Positions 24,605 to 31,072 of a stretch of DNA of 32,624 nt are shown one piece after another. Both the position numbers and the translations under genes were made by a program. The first letter of the stretch is position 1; every line of letters begins with the position of its first letter. The notes under the pieces are model-generated. The model ran no database searches. It worked only from the letters and a program-made list of their open reading frames with translations, and had not been told where the DNA came from. This DNA is from Ruminococcus sp. AF41-9 (GTDB lineage: Bacteria; Bacillota; Clostridia; Lachnospirales; Lachnospiraceae): NCBI RefSeq assembly GCF_003477525.1, contig NZ_QUDO01000044.1, positions 1 through 32,624 on the forward strand, read 5' to 3'.

Positions 24605-25028
24605 CTGCATTTTCCTCCAGCATAATCTTTAGTATTTCAAGCGATCGTGTACGATGCTCATGTACCGTACTTCTGACAAGGTTCAGTTTTCTTGCTATAT
24701 CCGCATCATTCATTTCCATGAAGTATGATAAAAGAATAATGTCCCTTTTTCTCTCTGTCAGCGCAGTTAATGCTTCTGCCAATAGAGCATTTTTTACCTC
24801 CACATCATAACCGCCTGCCCGAAAATAGCTTTTTTCCAATTCATATTCATCAAATAGAGAAAGACTCTCCATCTCCTGTTCGGATAATTCTGAAAACAAA
24901 GTTTCATGTTTTCTAAGATAGGCTAAATGTCTTTCATAATCCACAGTTTCGCCCTTTAATGCCAATTTGCATTTTCGATCAAACTGGTGCATTACCGTTT
25001 TCTCGTCATAGGAAGAAGATTGCTCCAT
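24576..25028 (-). CDS. Sigma-70 family factor of a conjugative element
   Basis: A 150-residue sigma factor-like protein. The C-terminal region 4 helix-turn-helix is clear (LTERKRDIILLSYFMEMNDADIARKLNLVRSTVHEHR, about 84-120). The N-terminal half is less conserved. The ATG at 25028 is 8 bases after GGAGG; the longer frame from 25052 is rejected. Genes like this control transcription within Tn916/Tn1549-type integrative elements. It overlaps the small HTH gene downstream. Its presence supports the view that an element extends rightwards from the recombinase. Confidence 0.75.
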   Translation of the reverse strand: MEQSSSYDEKTVMHQFDRKCKLALKGETVDYERHLAYLRKHETLFSELSEQEMESLSLFDEYELEKSYFRAGGYDVEVKNALLAEALTALTERKRDIILLSYFMEMNDADIARKLNLVRSTVHEHRTRSLEILKIMLEENAGENGRKKRK

Positions 25029-25160
25029 AGAGTTCACCTCCTTCCCGACCATGAGATATGAGCAAAGGTCTTTTTCCCTTTCACCCTTATCCCGATTGGG
25101 AAGCCCCCATTGTTCGGGTTTAAAAGAAAAACTCTATAAAAAAGTTCTTATGATATACAA

Positions 25161-25197
25161 AAAACGTCCTTATGGATTGAAATCCATCGGACGTTTT
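25161..25197 (-). terminator. Strong terminator at the end of the agr operon
   Basis: Nested arms AAAACGTCC (25161-25169) and GGACGTTTT (25189-25197) enclose ATGGATT/AATCCAT (25172-25178 and 25181-25187). On the minus strand the stem runs into a TTTTTT tract. It lies about 80 bases after the agrB stop codon. Confidence 0.75.
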
Positions 25198-25274
25198 CAT
25201 ATAAATAATCTAATATTCAAAAATAATTTTCTCCCTCCATTCCATATAATAAAAAAAGCGGAAACAATTTTTTA

Positions 25275-25865
25275 TCATCTCCGCTTATTCTTGCTCTTTT
25301 CAATTTTATATTTCAAAATACCAACATACTGAGAGATCAAAATTATAAAGGAAGTCAGTGCAACTAAGGAAAGTATGTCTGGTATTCCTGCAAGTGTACA
25401 ACAACCAGCAAATACAATAACAGCACTTAAGACTTTCATGGTTACTTTTTTACAGTGTTCTTTTTCAGTATCATCAAGTTCTCGATTAATGCACTCTACT
25501 GGCGCAGCTTTCAATATCAGTATCGCACTTACTAATATAAGAATCCACGCTGTACCTACCGTAAACTTATATTTACTGTTAAAATACATTGCTATTATCT
25601 GTACAGTGACTGAACATATAAAACATGATCCAAAACTGTTAAGATGCACGCCACCGGCATAAGTCCGTAGCAACATAAAAATCCCAGTAAATATTGCGAA
25701 TTCCGGAATCATATGCATATATATTGCTATACTCAAACAAGTTACGAAACAGCATAGCATCTCAAGTCCAATCTGAAAGCCATATTGATATACTACATAT
25801 AATTCCGGGGAAACAACACCAGTTTTTATAACATACTTTGCTATTTTTTCTGAAAGCTGTTTCAT
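25275..25865 (-). CDS. agrB: AgrB-like autoinducer-processing peptidase
   Basis: This integral membrane cysteine peptidase cuts the C-terminal part of AgrD and helps make the cyclic thiolactone signal. The family core LLRTYAGGVHLNSFGSCF is present with catalytic H74 and C81 (spacing as in S. aureus H77/C84), R67 and the Gly-Gly pair 71-72. About five membrane segments are visible; length (196) is typical. The ATG at 25865 begins one base after the agrD stop, so the pair is co-translated. AgrB lies downstream of AgrD here, the reverse of staphylococcal agrBDCA. Confidence 0.9.
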   Translation of the reverse strand: MKQLSEKIAKYVIKTGVVSPELYVVYQYGFQIGLEMLCCFVTCLSIAIYMHMIPEFAIFTGIFMLLRTYAGGVHLNSFGSCFICSVTVQIIAMYFNSKYKFTVGTAWILILVSAILILKAAPVECINRELDDTEKEHCKKVTMKVLSAVIVFAGCCTLAGIPDILSLVALTSFIILISQYVGILKYKIEKSKNKRR

Positions 25866-25866
25866 A

Positions 25867-26016
25867 TTAAGATTGTTTCATATTTTTCAGAGCTTCCGGC
25901 ATTTTGGGCTGATGATAAATATAACAGCACGCACTGTCTGCAGACATTTTACCAAATTTTAATGATACATATGCCAACATTTTTGCCGACTGTTTCTTTA
26001 CATCTTTAACTTTCAT
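25867..26016 (-). CDS. agrD: AgrD-like cyclic autoinducer peptide precursor
   Basis: A 49-residue precursor has three expected parts: a basic amphipathic N-terminal helix (about 4-23), a central signal segment SACCYIYH (28-35), and a C-terminal recognition tail QPKMPEALKNM (36-46). Aligning the tail with staphylococcal AgrD (the proline of VPKEL with P40) puts the cut after Y34 and predicts a five-residue ring C30-C31-Y32-I33-Y34. The adjacent C31 is an alternative ring-forming residue. The ATG at 26016 has GGAGG 9 bases upstream (minus strand of 26026-26030). It ends one base before agrB. A double operator and a -10 box lie upstream. The peptide would be exported and sensed by the AgrC-like kinase nearby. 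Confidence 0.85.
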   Translation of the reverse strand: MKVKDVKKQSAKMLAYVSLKFGKMSADSACCYIYHQPKMPEALKNMKQS

Positions 26017-26052
26017 AATAGAAGTCCTCCTTCATTTGTTTTCTTACATCCT

Positions 26053-26108
26053 ACTATAAAAAACTTATCTTTTTTCTTTCTTGTAAAAAAAACGAGTATT
26101 CATGTAAT
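26053..26108 (-). promoter_or_regulatory. agrD promoter with paired LytTR-type operator
   Basis: Plus-strand half-sites TTGTAAA (26081-26087) and ATGTAAT (26102-26108) start 21 bases apart with CGAG at 26093-26096. The minus-strand -10 box TATAGT (26058-26053) begins after a 22-base gap, the same gap as in the promoter at 29965-30020. There is no recognisable -35 box, as expected for an AgrA-activated promoter. Confidence 0.6.
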
Positions 26109-26130
26109 TTTTTCCAGATATTATTGTTCA

Positions 26131-26164
26131 AAAAAACAATGACCACACTGATCATTGCTTTTTT
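26131..26164 (-). terminator. Terminator after the receiver-like gene
   Basis: Arms CAATGA (26137-26142) and TCATTG (26152-26157) are flanked by A-rich and T-rich tracts on both sides. On the minus strand a run of seven T follows, so it ends the 26184-26552 transcript and separates it from the agrD promoter. Confidence 0.6.
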
Positions 26165-26183
26165 TATCCATCTTTATATTTTT

Positions 26184-26552
26184 TTAAATACCAATCCCAT
26201 AAAATAATATCTTGTATTTTTTCTGATATTTCTCCAAGTCATCTATTGTTTCTATATAATCATACACACCTATTTTAAGAACTGAAAAAATATCCTGCAT
26301 ACTTCCATTTTCTATAACAGCAAGGATCGGGGTCAAATGCCCTAATCTTCCTTTTACCTTTATTATTGGTTGAAGTATATCTTTTCTGATTTTATCCTCA
26401 TCAAAATGCATTATAACAACATCCGCAAACGGATATCTATTTGTTTCCAGACACTGATAATTGCCCCATACTAATTCCTGTTTTCCTTCTGTTACTTGTT
26501 TAGTAATCTCAAATAATTTTTCATCATCGCTAAATAATAATATCTTCTCCAC
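26184..26552 (-). CDS. Receiver-like protein inside the agr locus
   Basis: A 122-residue protein with the size and strand/helix rhythm of a CheY-type receiver: an acidic pair FSDDEK at the end of strand 1, strand 3 VVIMHFD, and a later GVYDYIE segment where receivers have the Lys-Pro loop. The usual aspartate directly after strand 3 is shifted (MHFDE), and the conserved lysine is not evident. It may therefore be a non-phosphorylated pseudo-receiver. GTG start at 26552 with GAGG 7 bases upstream. It lies between the agrC-like and agrD genes with its own operator and terminator. Not a standard agr component; it might modulate the kinase or regulator. Confidence 0.55.
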   Translation of the reverse strand: MEKILLFSDDEKLFEITKQVTEGKQELVWGNYQCLETNRYPFADVVIMHFDEDKIRKDILQPIIKVKGRLGHLTPILAVIENGSMQDIFSVLKIGVYDYIETIDDLEKYQKKYKILFYGIGI

Positions 26553-26624
26553 ATTAAGACCTCATAGCCGCATAATTAATTTATCATTTTATTTTACCAT
26601 CATTTTTAATAGTCTATATTTTTG

Positions 26625-26652
26625 TTGTAATAATTTCGAGAGTTTATGTAAT
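26625..26652 (-). promoter_or_regulatory. LytTR-type paired operator before the receiver-like gene
   Basis: Half-sites TTGTAAT (26625-26631) and ATGTAAT (26646-26652), 21 bases apart, have CGAG at 26637-26640 in the spacer, aligned with the other two copies. It overlaps the stop codon of the kinase gene and lies 73 bases before the GTG at 26552. The -10 box is less clear here than at the other two sites (TAAAAT at 26596-26591 is a candidate). Confidence 0.55.
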
Positions 26653-27959
26653 TATTCCTGACTTCCGTATAACAATACCCGAATCTTAAACTGCCCCGGC
26701 ACAGAGTCATCAATTATAATAGTCCCACAATATTTTGCAACTGCCCGATAAACAGATGCCAATCCAACACCATGATTTTCAGCATCAGTTTTTGTTGATT
26801 TTAGTCGATGATCTTTTGTTTTCAGCAATTTTCCGCTATAACTATTTGTTACTGAAAGTAAGATATTATTCTTATCATATTTCATTTTGATTTCTATATA
26901 CTTTCTTCCATCCACTTTTTGTGCTGCTTCTACTGCATTTTCCAATAAATTCCCAAGTATTAAACATATATCCGCACCTTTAAACGGCAGCATTATGGGA
27001 ATGCAAATATCAGTTTGAAAATCTATTTCTTTCTTTTTTGCAGTTACATACCAATATCCAATCAGTGAATCAATGACTATATTTCCACTATTGGAAATAG
27101 CGGCTATGGTCATTCCACTTTCTTCCATAATTTCATTTATAAATCCAATAATCTTTTCATTCTGTCTTTTTTCTGCATAAGCAAGAATTGACACAAGATT
27201 GTTTTTCATATTATGTTTGGCATCACGTAATTGAAGCGTTGAAATTTCCCTTTCTTGCTGATGTCGTTCACATAATTCAAGCTGCTGTTCATATACAGAA
27301 GCCATACGTCTTAATCGTAAATCATCGGCTAATTTCATATAAATATAAAATATAAGTATATTCATCCCCAGTAAAATAATTACAGTAATTGCCGAGTTAA
27401 TACGAGTATAATTGTCATTTACTGTAAATCCAAGCATAAATACATTATTCATAATATATATACTTCCCATTGGAATTAAAACGAGCATAATGCTGTATCG
27501 AATCGACAGTTCTTTAATTTCATCATCTGTGAATACTTTTTTCAGTGCAATAATCACTGCAAAGAAAAATGATTTAGAAACAAACGAGCCGATAGACTGA
27601 ACAAAAGCATATTTCTCACAATAAATCATCAATACATAATTACTCAAAGTTTCCATAAGCATCCAGATTGCATTAAATGTAATCACAAACACACACTTAT
27701 TCCACCACATACCCTCATAAGCAATCGTAACCGCAAACAATGTAACAATTACTGTAACTGCAATGTTTACATAAGCAGGAAGACTAATGATAGTCGATAT
27801 TCCAAACTGCCACAAAATAAATTCCGTCAATCCAATCACCCATAATTTTTTACTCTTTTTTCGAGCAAAAAATATGTCAAAATAATAAAAGAACAGATAT
27901 ACTGCATAAGCACTCAGCAATATATCTGCTCCATAAGACAAAGCCTTATCTTTCCACAT
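26652..27959 (-). CDS. agrC: AgrC-like sensor histidine kinase (GHKL type)
   Basis: This 435-residue membrane kinase is the likely receptor of the AgrD-derived peptide. Six or seven hydrophobic segments fill residues 1-210. The dimerisation helix with phospho-acceptor H249 follows in RDAKHNMKNNL. The GHKL ATPase domain has the N-box LGNLLENAVEAA (335-346) and the G-box HGVGLASVY (396-404). The short domain lacking an F-box is typical of AgrC/ComD-class HPK10 kinases. Its ATG at 27959 overlaps the end of the response regulator gene, so the order is regulator then kinase, the reverse of S. aureus. Confidence 0.88.
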   Translation of the reverse strand: MWKDKALSYGADILLSAYAVYLFFYYFDIFFARKKSKKLWVIGLTEFILWQFGISTIISLPAYVNIAVTVIVTLFAVTIAYEGMWWNKCVFVITFNAIWMLMETLSNYVLMIYCEKYAFVQSIGSFVSKSFFFAVIIALKKVFTDDEIKELSIRYSIMLVLIPMGSIYIMNNVFMLGFTVNDNYTRINSAITVIILLGMNILIFYIYMKLADDLRLRRMASVYEQQLELCERHQQEREISTLQLRDAKHNMKNNLVSILAYAEKRQNEKIIGFINEIMEESGMTIAAISNSGNIVIDSLIGYWYVTAKKKEIDFQTDICIPIMLPFKGADICLILGNLLENAVEAAQKVDGRKYIEIKMKYDKNNILLSVTNSYSGKLLKTKDHRLKSTKTDAENHGVGLASVYRAVAKYCGTIIIDDSVPGQFKIRVLLYGSQE

Positions 27960-28326
27960 AATATGTATCCTCCATCGAACAATACTGCTCGCTAATCAGC
28001 TTTCTTCTGTCTTCACTAATGGAAATCTTTTTTCCATTGTCCATTACTACAAAATCATAGGATTGCCCTTTTATATGCTTATAATTTACGAGAAAGGACT
28101 GATGGACACGTAAAAAAGAGAGTTTACATACCCTCAGACTGTTCTCTATCTCATTTAATTTCCCATATAACTCAAAAGTTTCTTCTCTAGTCACAATAAA
28201 CACCTTCCGTTTACTGCTCTCAAAATATAAAATATCTCGAATCAATACCTTATGATTCATACGTTGATAACTATAACGAAAGTAAAAATCTCCACTATTT
28301 ATGTCTTCATAGGCTGCCATAAACAC
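27946..28326 (-). CDS. agrA: LytTR DNA-binding half of the AgrA-like regulator (frameshifted)
   Basis: This frame holds the LytTR DNA-binding domain (FYFRYSYQRMNHKVLIRDIL, then LRVHQSFLVNYKHI, ending near the kinase start). LytTR domains bind paired direct repeats about two helical turns apart, which matches the operators in this locus. The frame has no ribosome binding site. It continues the receiver domain encoded at 28299-28672: adding one base in the ACGTGTTT run near 28334 joins KQMET to FMAAYEDI in a single protein. It overlaps the kinase start by 14 bases. Confidence 0.75.
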   Translation of the reverse strand: MFMAAYEDINSGDFYFRYSYQRMNHKVLIRDILYFESSKRKVFIVTREETFELYGKLNEIENSLRVCKLSFLRVHQSFLVNYKHIKGQSYDFVVMDNGKKISISEDRRKLISEQYCSMEDTYYVER

Positions 28327-28672
28327 GTTTCCATTTGTTTTTCACTTACTGGCTTTACCAGAAACTGAAATGGTCGAACCACAAAAGATTCTTTCATGTA
28401 ATTTTCATAACTGGTAACATAAATAATCAGAACATTTTTATCATATTTCCTGATTCTTTTAGCTGTTGAAATCCCATCCTCATTGTTCATTTCTATATCT
28501 AAGTAAATGATATCATAACCGTCCCCTGCTGCAACCGCATCTGCCAGATTTTCACCACTCCAGAATACCTCTATATCTATATCAACAAAATTTCTTTTCG
28601 CTATTTTTTCAATCAGCATTTCTATCTGCCTGTTGTTTGAATATCATCATCACAAATTGCTATATTCAGCAT
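28299..28672 (-). CDS. agrA: Receiver half of the AgrA-like response regulator (frameshifted)
   Basis: Receiver domain of an AgrA-type regulator. The phospho-acceptor aspartate is in IIYLDIEM, followed by the switch region YVTSYENY and the conserved lysine in FLVKPV. The real start is the ATG at 28672 (MLNIAICDDDIQTTG, with the acidic Asp cluster). That frame meets a TAG near 28623. Restoring one A (GGCAGA to GGCAGAA) joins it to IEMLIEKIAKRN. A second one-base loss near 28334 separates it from the LytTR half. It starts 24 bases after the XRE gene, so the three are one operon. If the breaks are real, the quorum circuit has lost its regulator. Confidence 0.72.
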
Positions 28673-28696
28673 TTCTATTCACTCTCTTCTATTTTT

Positions 28697-29065
28697 CTAC
28701 TGTGTCTGCATATTATCCTTTTTTCGCTTGTCACTTGTTTTCTTAACGGTTTGAATAATTGACCACATCATTTCCTGATCATATGGATCTAAATCCTTAT
28801 AGACTTCTACCAGATCATAATATGCATCCAGCGTTTCATTTACTTTCATTTGTCCCTTTATATCTCGCTTTACATCTGAAACACCTAGCAAATAGTCTGT
28901 TGTCACATTAAAATACGCCGCTATCTTCTTAAGGATATCAACCTTAATTAAAGTAATATCCCTTTCATATTTGCTAAGCATCTGCTGTGTTATTCCTAAT
29001 TCTGCGGCAAGAATTTCCTGTATTACTCCACGTTTCTGACGAAGCTGTTTGATTCGACTCTCCAT
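28697..29065 (-). CDS. XRE-family transcriptional regulator at the head of the agr operon
   Basis: This 122-residue protein has an N-terminal Cro/CI helix-turn-helix (residues 3-65: IKQLRQKRGVIQEILAAELG, then TQQMLSKYERD, then YFNVTTDYLLGVSD). The helical C-terminal tail (about 75-115) may mediate dimerisation. The codons are all in one frame. It is the first gene of the regulator-kinase operon and lies 24 bases before the response regulator. It probably adds a second control input, such as repression of the agr operon, which is inferred from position. Confidence 0.82.
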   Translation of the reverse strand: MESRIKQLRQKRGVIQEILAAELGITQQMLSKYERDITLIKVDILKKIAAYFNVTTDYLLGVSDVKRDIKGQMKVNETLDAYYDLVEVYKDLDPYDQEMMWSIIQTVKKTSDKRKKDNMQTQ

Positions 29066-29172
29066 AATTTATTACCTCTTAATCATATTGTATTTATATG
29101 CTACCCTAACTAGCCGACAGCAATACAAATAATAGAAGTATTCAATTACGTCGTTTTATCAAACACAACGAT

Positions 29173-29194
29173 GAGCAGTGCTAACGCACTGCTC
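29173..29194 (-). terminator. Terminator of the secreted DUF6973-like gene
   Basis: Nine-base arms GAGCAGTGC (29173-29181) and GCACTGCTC (29186-29194) surround a TAAC loop, 6 bases beyond the stop codon. A modestly T-rich stretch follows on the minus strand. Confidence 0.65.
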
Positions 29195-29199
29195 ACTTC

Positions 29200-29862
29200 C
29201 TAATCATGCAACCATATAAATTGTGTTTCTTCAAAATAGATATCCTGATAGATAATATCTGCCTTTTCATCTTCCGAACTCCCACTATTATTTTCTCCTA
29301 TTGCTCTCCCCACTTCGTTGTTATGTAAATCCATATCCCGATGTGCTGTTTTTGGATATCCATTAGATTCATTTCCTGTAACATCCTTATCTTCGTGCGC
29401 TGTTGCAAACAATTCTGCCTTTTCTTTTCCAATCAAAACTGTCATCTCTGCATTCCAAATTCCATGACGAAAAGCATCGCTTCTATCTCCCAAACCATTT
29501 GAACCAAATTTTGCTTCTGTTTGTGATGCAGCTATATTTTTCGCTGTATTTACCTTTAATGCATCAAACGGATAACGAATACACAATTTCTTTTCCGAAT
29601 CTGTTAGCATATTCCATATATCAATAATACCTCTTTCTTTTCCCTGATGATTTTCATCCATAATTTTCAAAATCATTTCATCTGTATATTCCGGATAAGC
29701 AGCTTTAATATCCAGAATTTCTTCAATGATTTCCTCAAACTCACCTTGTTCCATGTCATTCAAATCACTATTACTATAACTATTCTCACTTGCCAACACT
29801 GATACCGGAAATGCCAATGTTAATAGCATAATCAGACAACATTGTTTCAATATTTTTCTCAT
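29200..29862 (-). CDS. Secreted DUF6973-like protein, probable quorum-controlled effector
   Basis: A protein of 220 residues begins with a signal peptide (MRKILKQCC, hydrophobic core, cut near VLAS). An acidic region of about 60 residues follows, then a C-terminal domain with GDRSDAFRHGIWNAEMT, then FATAHEDKD, then DMDLHNNEVGRAIG. This conserved His/Asp/Asn set is what I know as the DUF6973-type domain of exported and toxin-like proteins; its activity is not established. The ATG at 29862 is preferred because it begins the signal peptide; a GTG at 29919 extends the frame, and neither has a strong ribosome binding site. The upstream promoter carries the same paired operator as agrD. Confidence 0.65.
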   Translation of the reverse strand: MRKILKQCCLIMLLTLAFPVSVLASENSYSNSDLNDMEQGEFEEIIEEILDIKAAYPEYTDEMILKIMDENHQGKERGIIDIWNMLTDSEKKLCIRYPFDALKVNTAKNIAASQTEAKFGSNGLGDRSDAFRHGIWNAEMTVLIGKEKAELFATAHEDKDVTGNESNGYPKTAHRDMDLHNNEVGRAIGENNSGSSEDEKADIIYQDIYFEETQFIWLHD

Positions 29863-29964
29863 ATTTTGAGATATGAAACACCTATTGTCATCGTACTCTG
29901 TTCGCCGGAACGAATGCACTCTTTGACCGTGCAGTATTCACTGTTTTATCGGTATTTACATCTT

Positions 29965-30020
29965 ATCATATTAAATATGAAAATCTATTTATATGTAATT
30001 ATTTCGAGACTCTATGTAAT
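29965..30020 (-). promoter_or_regulatory. Promoter with paired LytTR-type operator for the secreted protein
   Basis: Half-sites ATGTAAT (29993-29999) and ATGTAAT (30014-30020) are identical and start 21 bases apart, with CGAG at 30005-30008. The minus-strand -10 box TATGAT (29970-29965) follows after exactly 22 bases, as at agrD. There is no -35 box. Confidence 0.62.
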
Positions 30021-30090
30021 TATTTCTTTCCACTTTTACCATATTTTTTCTACTAATGTATTGTAATTCCAAAATCTGAGGCTTTGTAGC

Positions 30091-30127
30091 TAAAAAATAT
30101 CAGGAAATATACCTATTTCCTGATATT
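30091..30127 (-). terminator. Strong minus-strand terminator
   Basis: Perfect 13-base arms AATATCAGGAAAT (30096-30108) and ATTTCCTGATATT (30115-30127) with a 6-base loop run into TTTTTT on the minus strand. It would end transcription arriving from the small broken gene at 30383 and protect the secreted-protein promoter. Confidence 0.7.
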
Positions 30128-30382
30128 CTATCTCGATTGTACACTAATATAAAGCGAATCTTCATACTTGCATTCTGCGCCCCTTGGTGGCCACTGTTGC
30201 ATTTTCAACAGTCACCTTGCGAAGCAAAACACATATAATTATTGATTTTCTTTCGCCTTTATCATAATCGTACAATACCTAATGACACGTTTTAAGATGG
30301 AATTCGCTAACACTTCACCATTCAGTATCATTGCCGTCCAATGTTCCGGATCTCGCTGTGAACAGACAATTGCACTCCAGTT
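30128..30382. other. Stretch without an intact gene
   Basis: After the stop at 30383 the minus-strand frame stays open for about 43 more codons (it reads SQRDPEHWTAMILNGEVLAN) and ends at a TAA near 30240. This looks like decayed coding sequence that may belong to the broken ORF. A bulged hairpin ACTGTTG/CAACAGT lies near 30196-30215. Nothing else is recognisable. Confidence 0.4.
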
Positions 30383-30645
30383 TTATTCATTACGTTTTTC
30401 CAGAACTTCAAACAAAATCATTACTTCTTCACAATAGTAATACCTGTTCTGCTCTTTCTTAAAAGGTTCTTTGTTAAGTTTATTCCGTCTCTCCCAGAGG
30501 TCTTGGTTGAACTGCTCCAGATTGTGTATATACTGCGGCACAGGTTCTGCCGCAAACATTTCCACGTCTGTCTTAACGTGCTGTGTTTTACGGCACATTT
30601 TTTTCTGTTTATCTTAACCATCCCTGTACCCATATAGTATTCCAT
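30383..30645 (-). pseudogene. Broken small ORF of unknown function
   Basis: Two overlapping frames make one plausible protein. The ATG at 30645 reads MEYYMGTGMVKINRKK, and one extra A in the run of seven A near 30598-30604 continues it into MCRKTQHVKTDVEMFAAEP and on to 30383 (about 88 residues, basic first half, then EEVMILFEVLEKRNE). I do not recognise the family. The terminator hairpin at 30651-30694 sits directly upstream of its start and contains the only GGAGG, so expression is doubtful. It is probably a mobile-element leftover. Confidence 0.4.
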
Positions 30646-30650
30646 GGAAC

Positions 30651-30694
30651 TAAAAAAGAGAAAGAACAGCCCCTCCTACAGTTCGTTCTTTCTC
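30651..30694 (-). terminator. Minus-strand intrinsic terminator
   Basis: Ten-base arms GAGAAAGAAC (30658-30667) and GTTCTTTCTC (30685-30694) are followed by TTTTTTA on the minus strand. It could be the terminator of the aldo/keto reductase transcript, although it lies 380 bases downstream of that gene. Confidence 0.65.
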
Positions 30695-31072
30695 TCATCT
30701 CATATGTGTGCTGCAAGCAGCGTCTTGAATAGGATCTGTGATCTAATGATAGTAGCTTCTGCTGATAGCAGTCTTATCAATACTATTGTGATAGTTTTCC
30801 ATAATTATCATCACTGTCAATCAGATCTGGACAATAATTAGCGGAATAATAAGCTGGAAAATCTGTCATGCCCCTATCATAAATCCATAGATTATCTTAA
30901 TAATTCTCATCAACGCAATAACATTATTTGTATAGAATTTCAATATGATTTCTACATGCTTTTCTCTTCTTTGCAGCGTAAGCAAGCATAAATTCTAGAC
31001 TTTTAGATTAACTCGCTATGTAAAACATATCATTGATTATTACTGTTGATGTATCACACTAATTCTTATACG
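30695..31072. other. AT-rich stretch without a gene
   Basis: No gene of useful length is visible. A 28-codon minus-strand frame (MTDFPAYYSANYCPDLIDSD, ATG near 30871, stop near 30785) and a second short frame after it may be relics. No ribosome binding site supports either. Confidence 0.4.

Noticed and set aside
30644..30841. Plus-strand ORF of 65 codons
   Set aside because: It is made mostly of a terminator hairpin and AT-rich DNA, has no ribosome binding site and its product is not protein-like.
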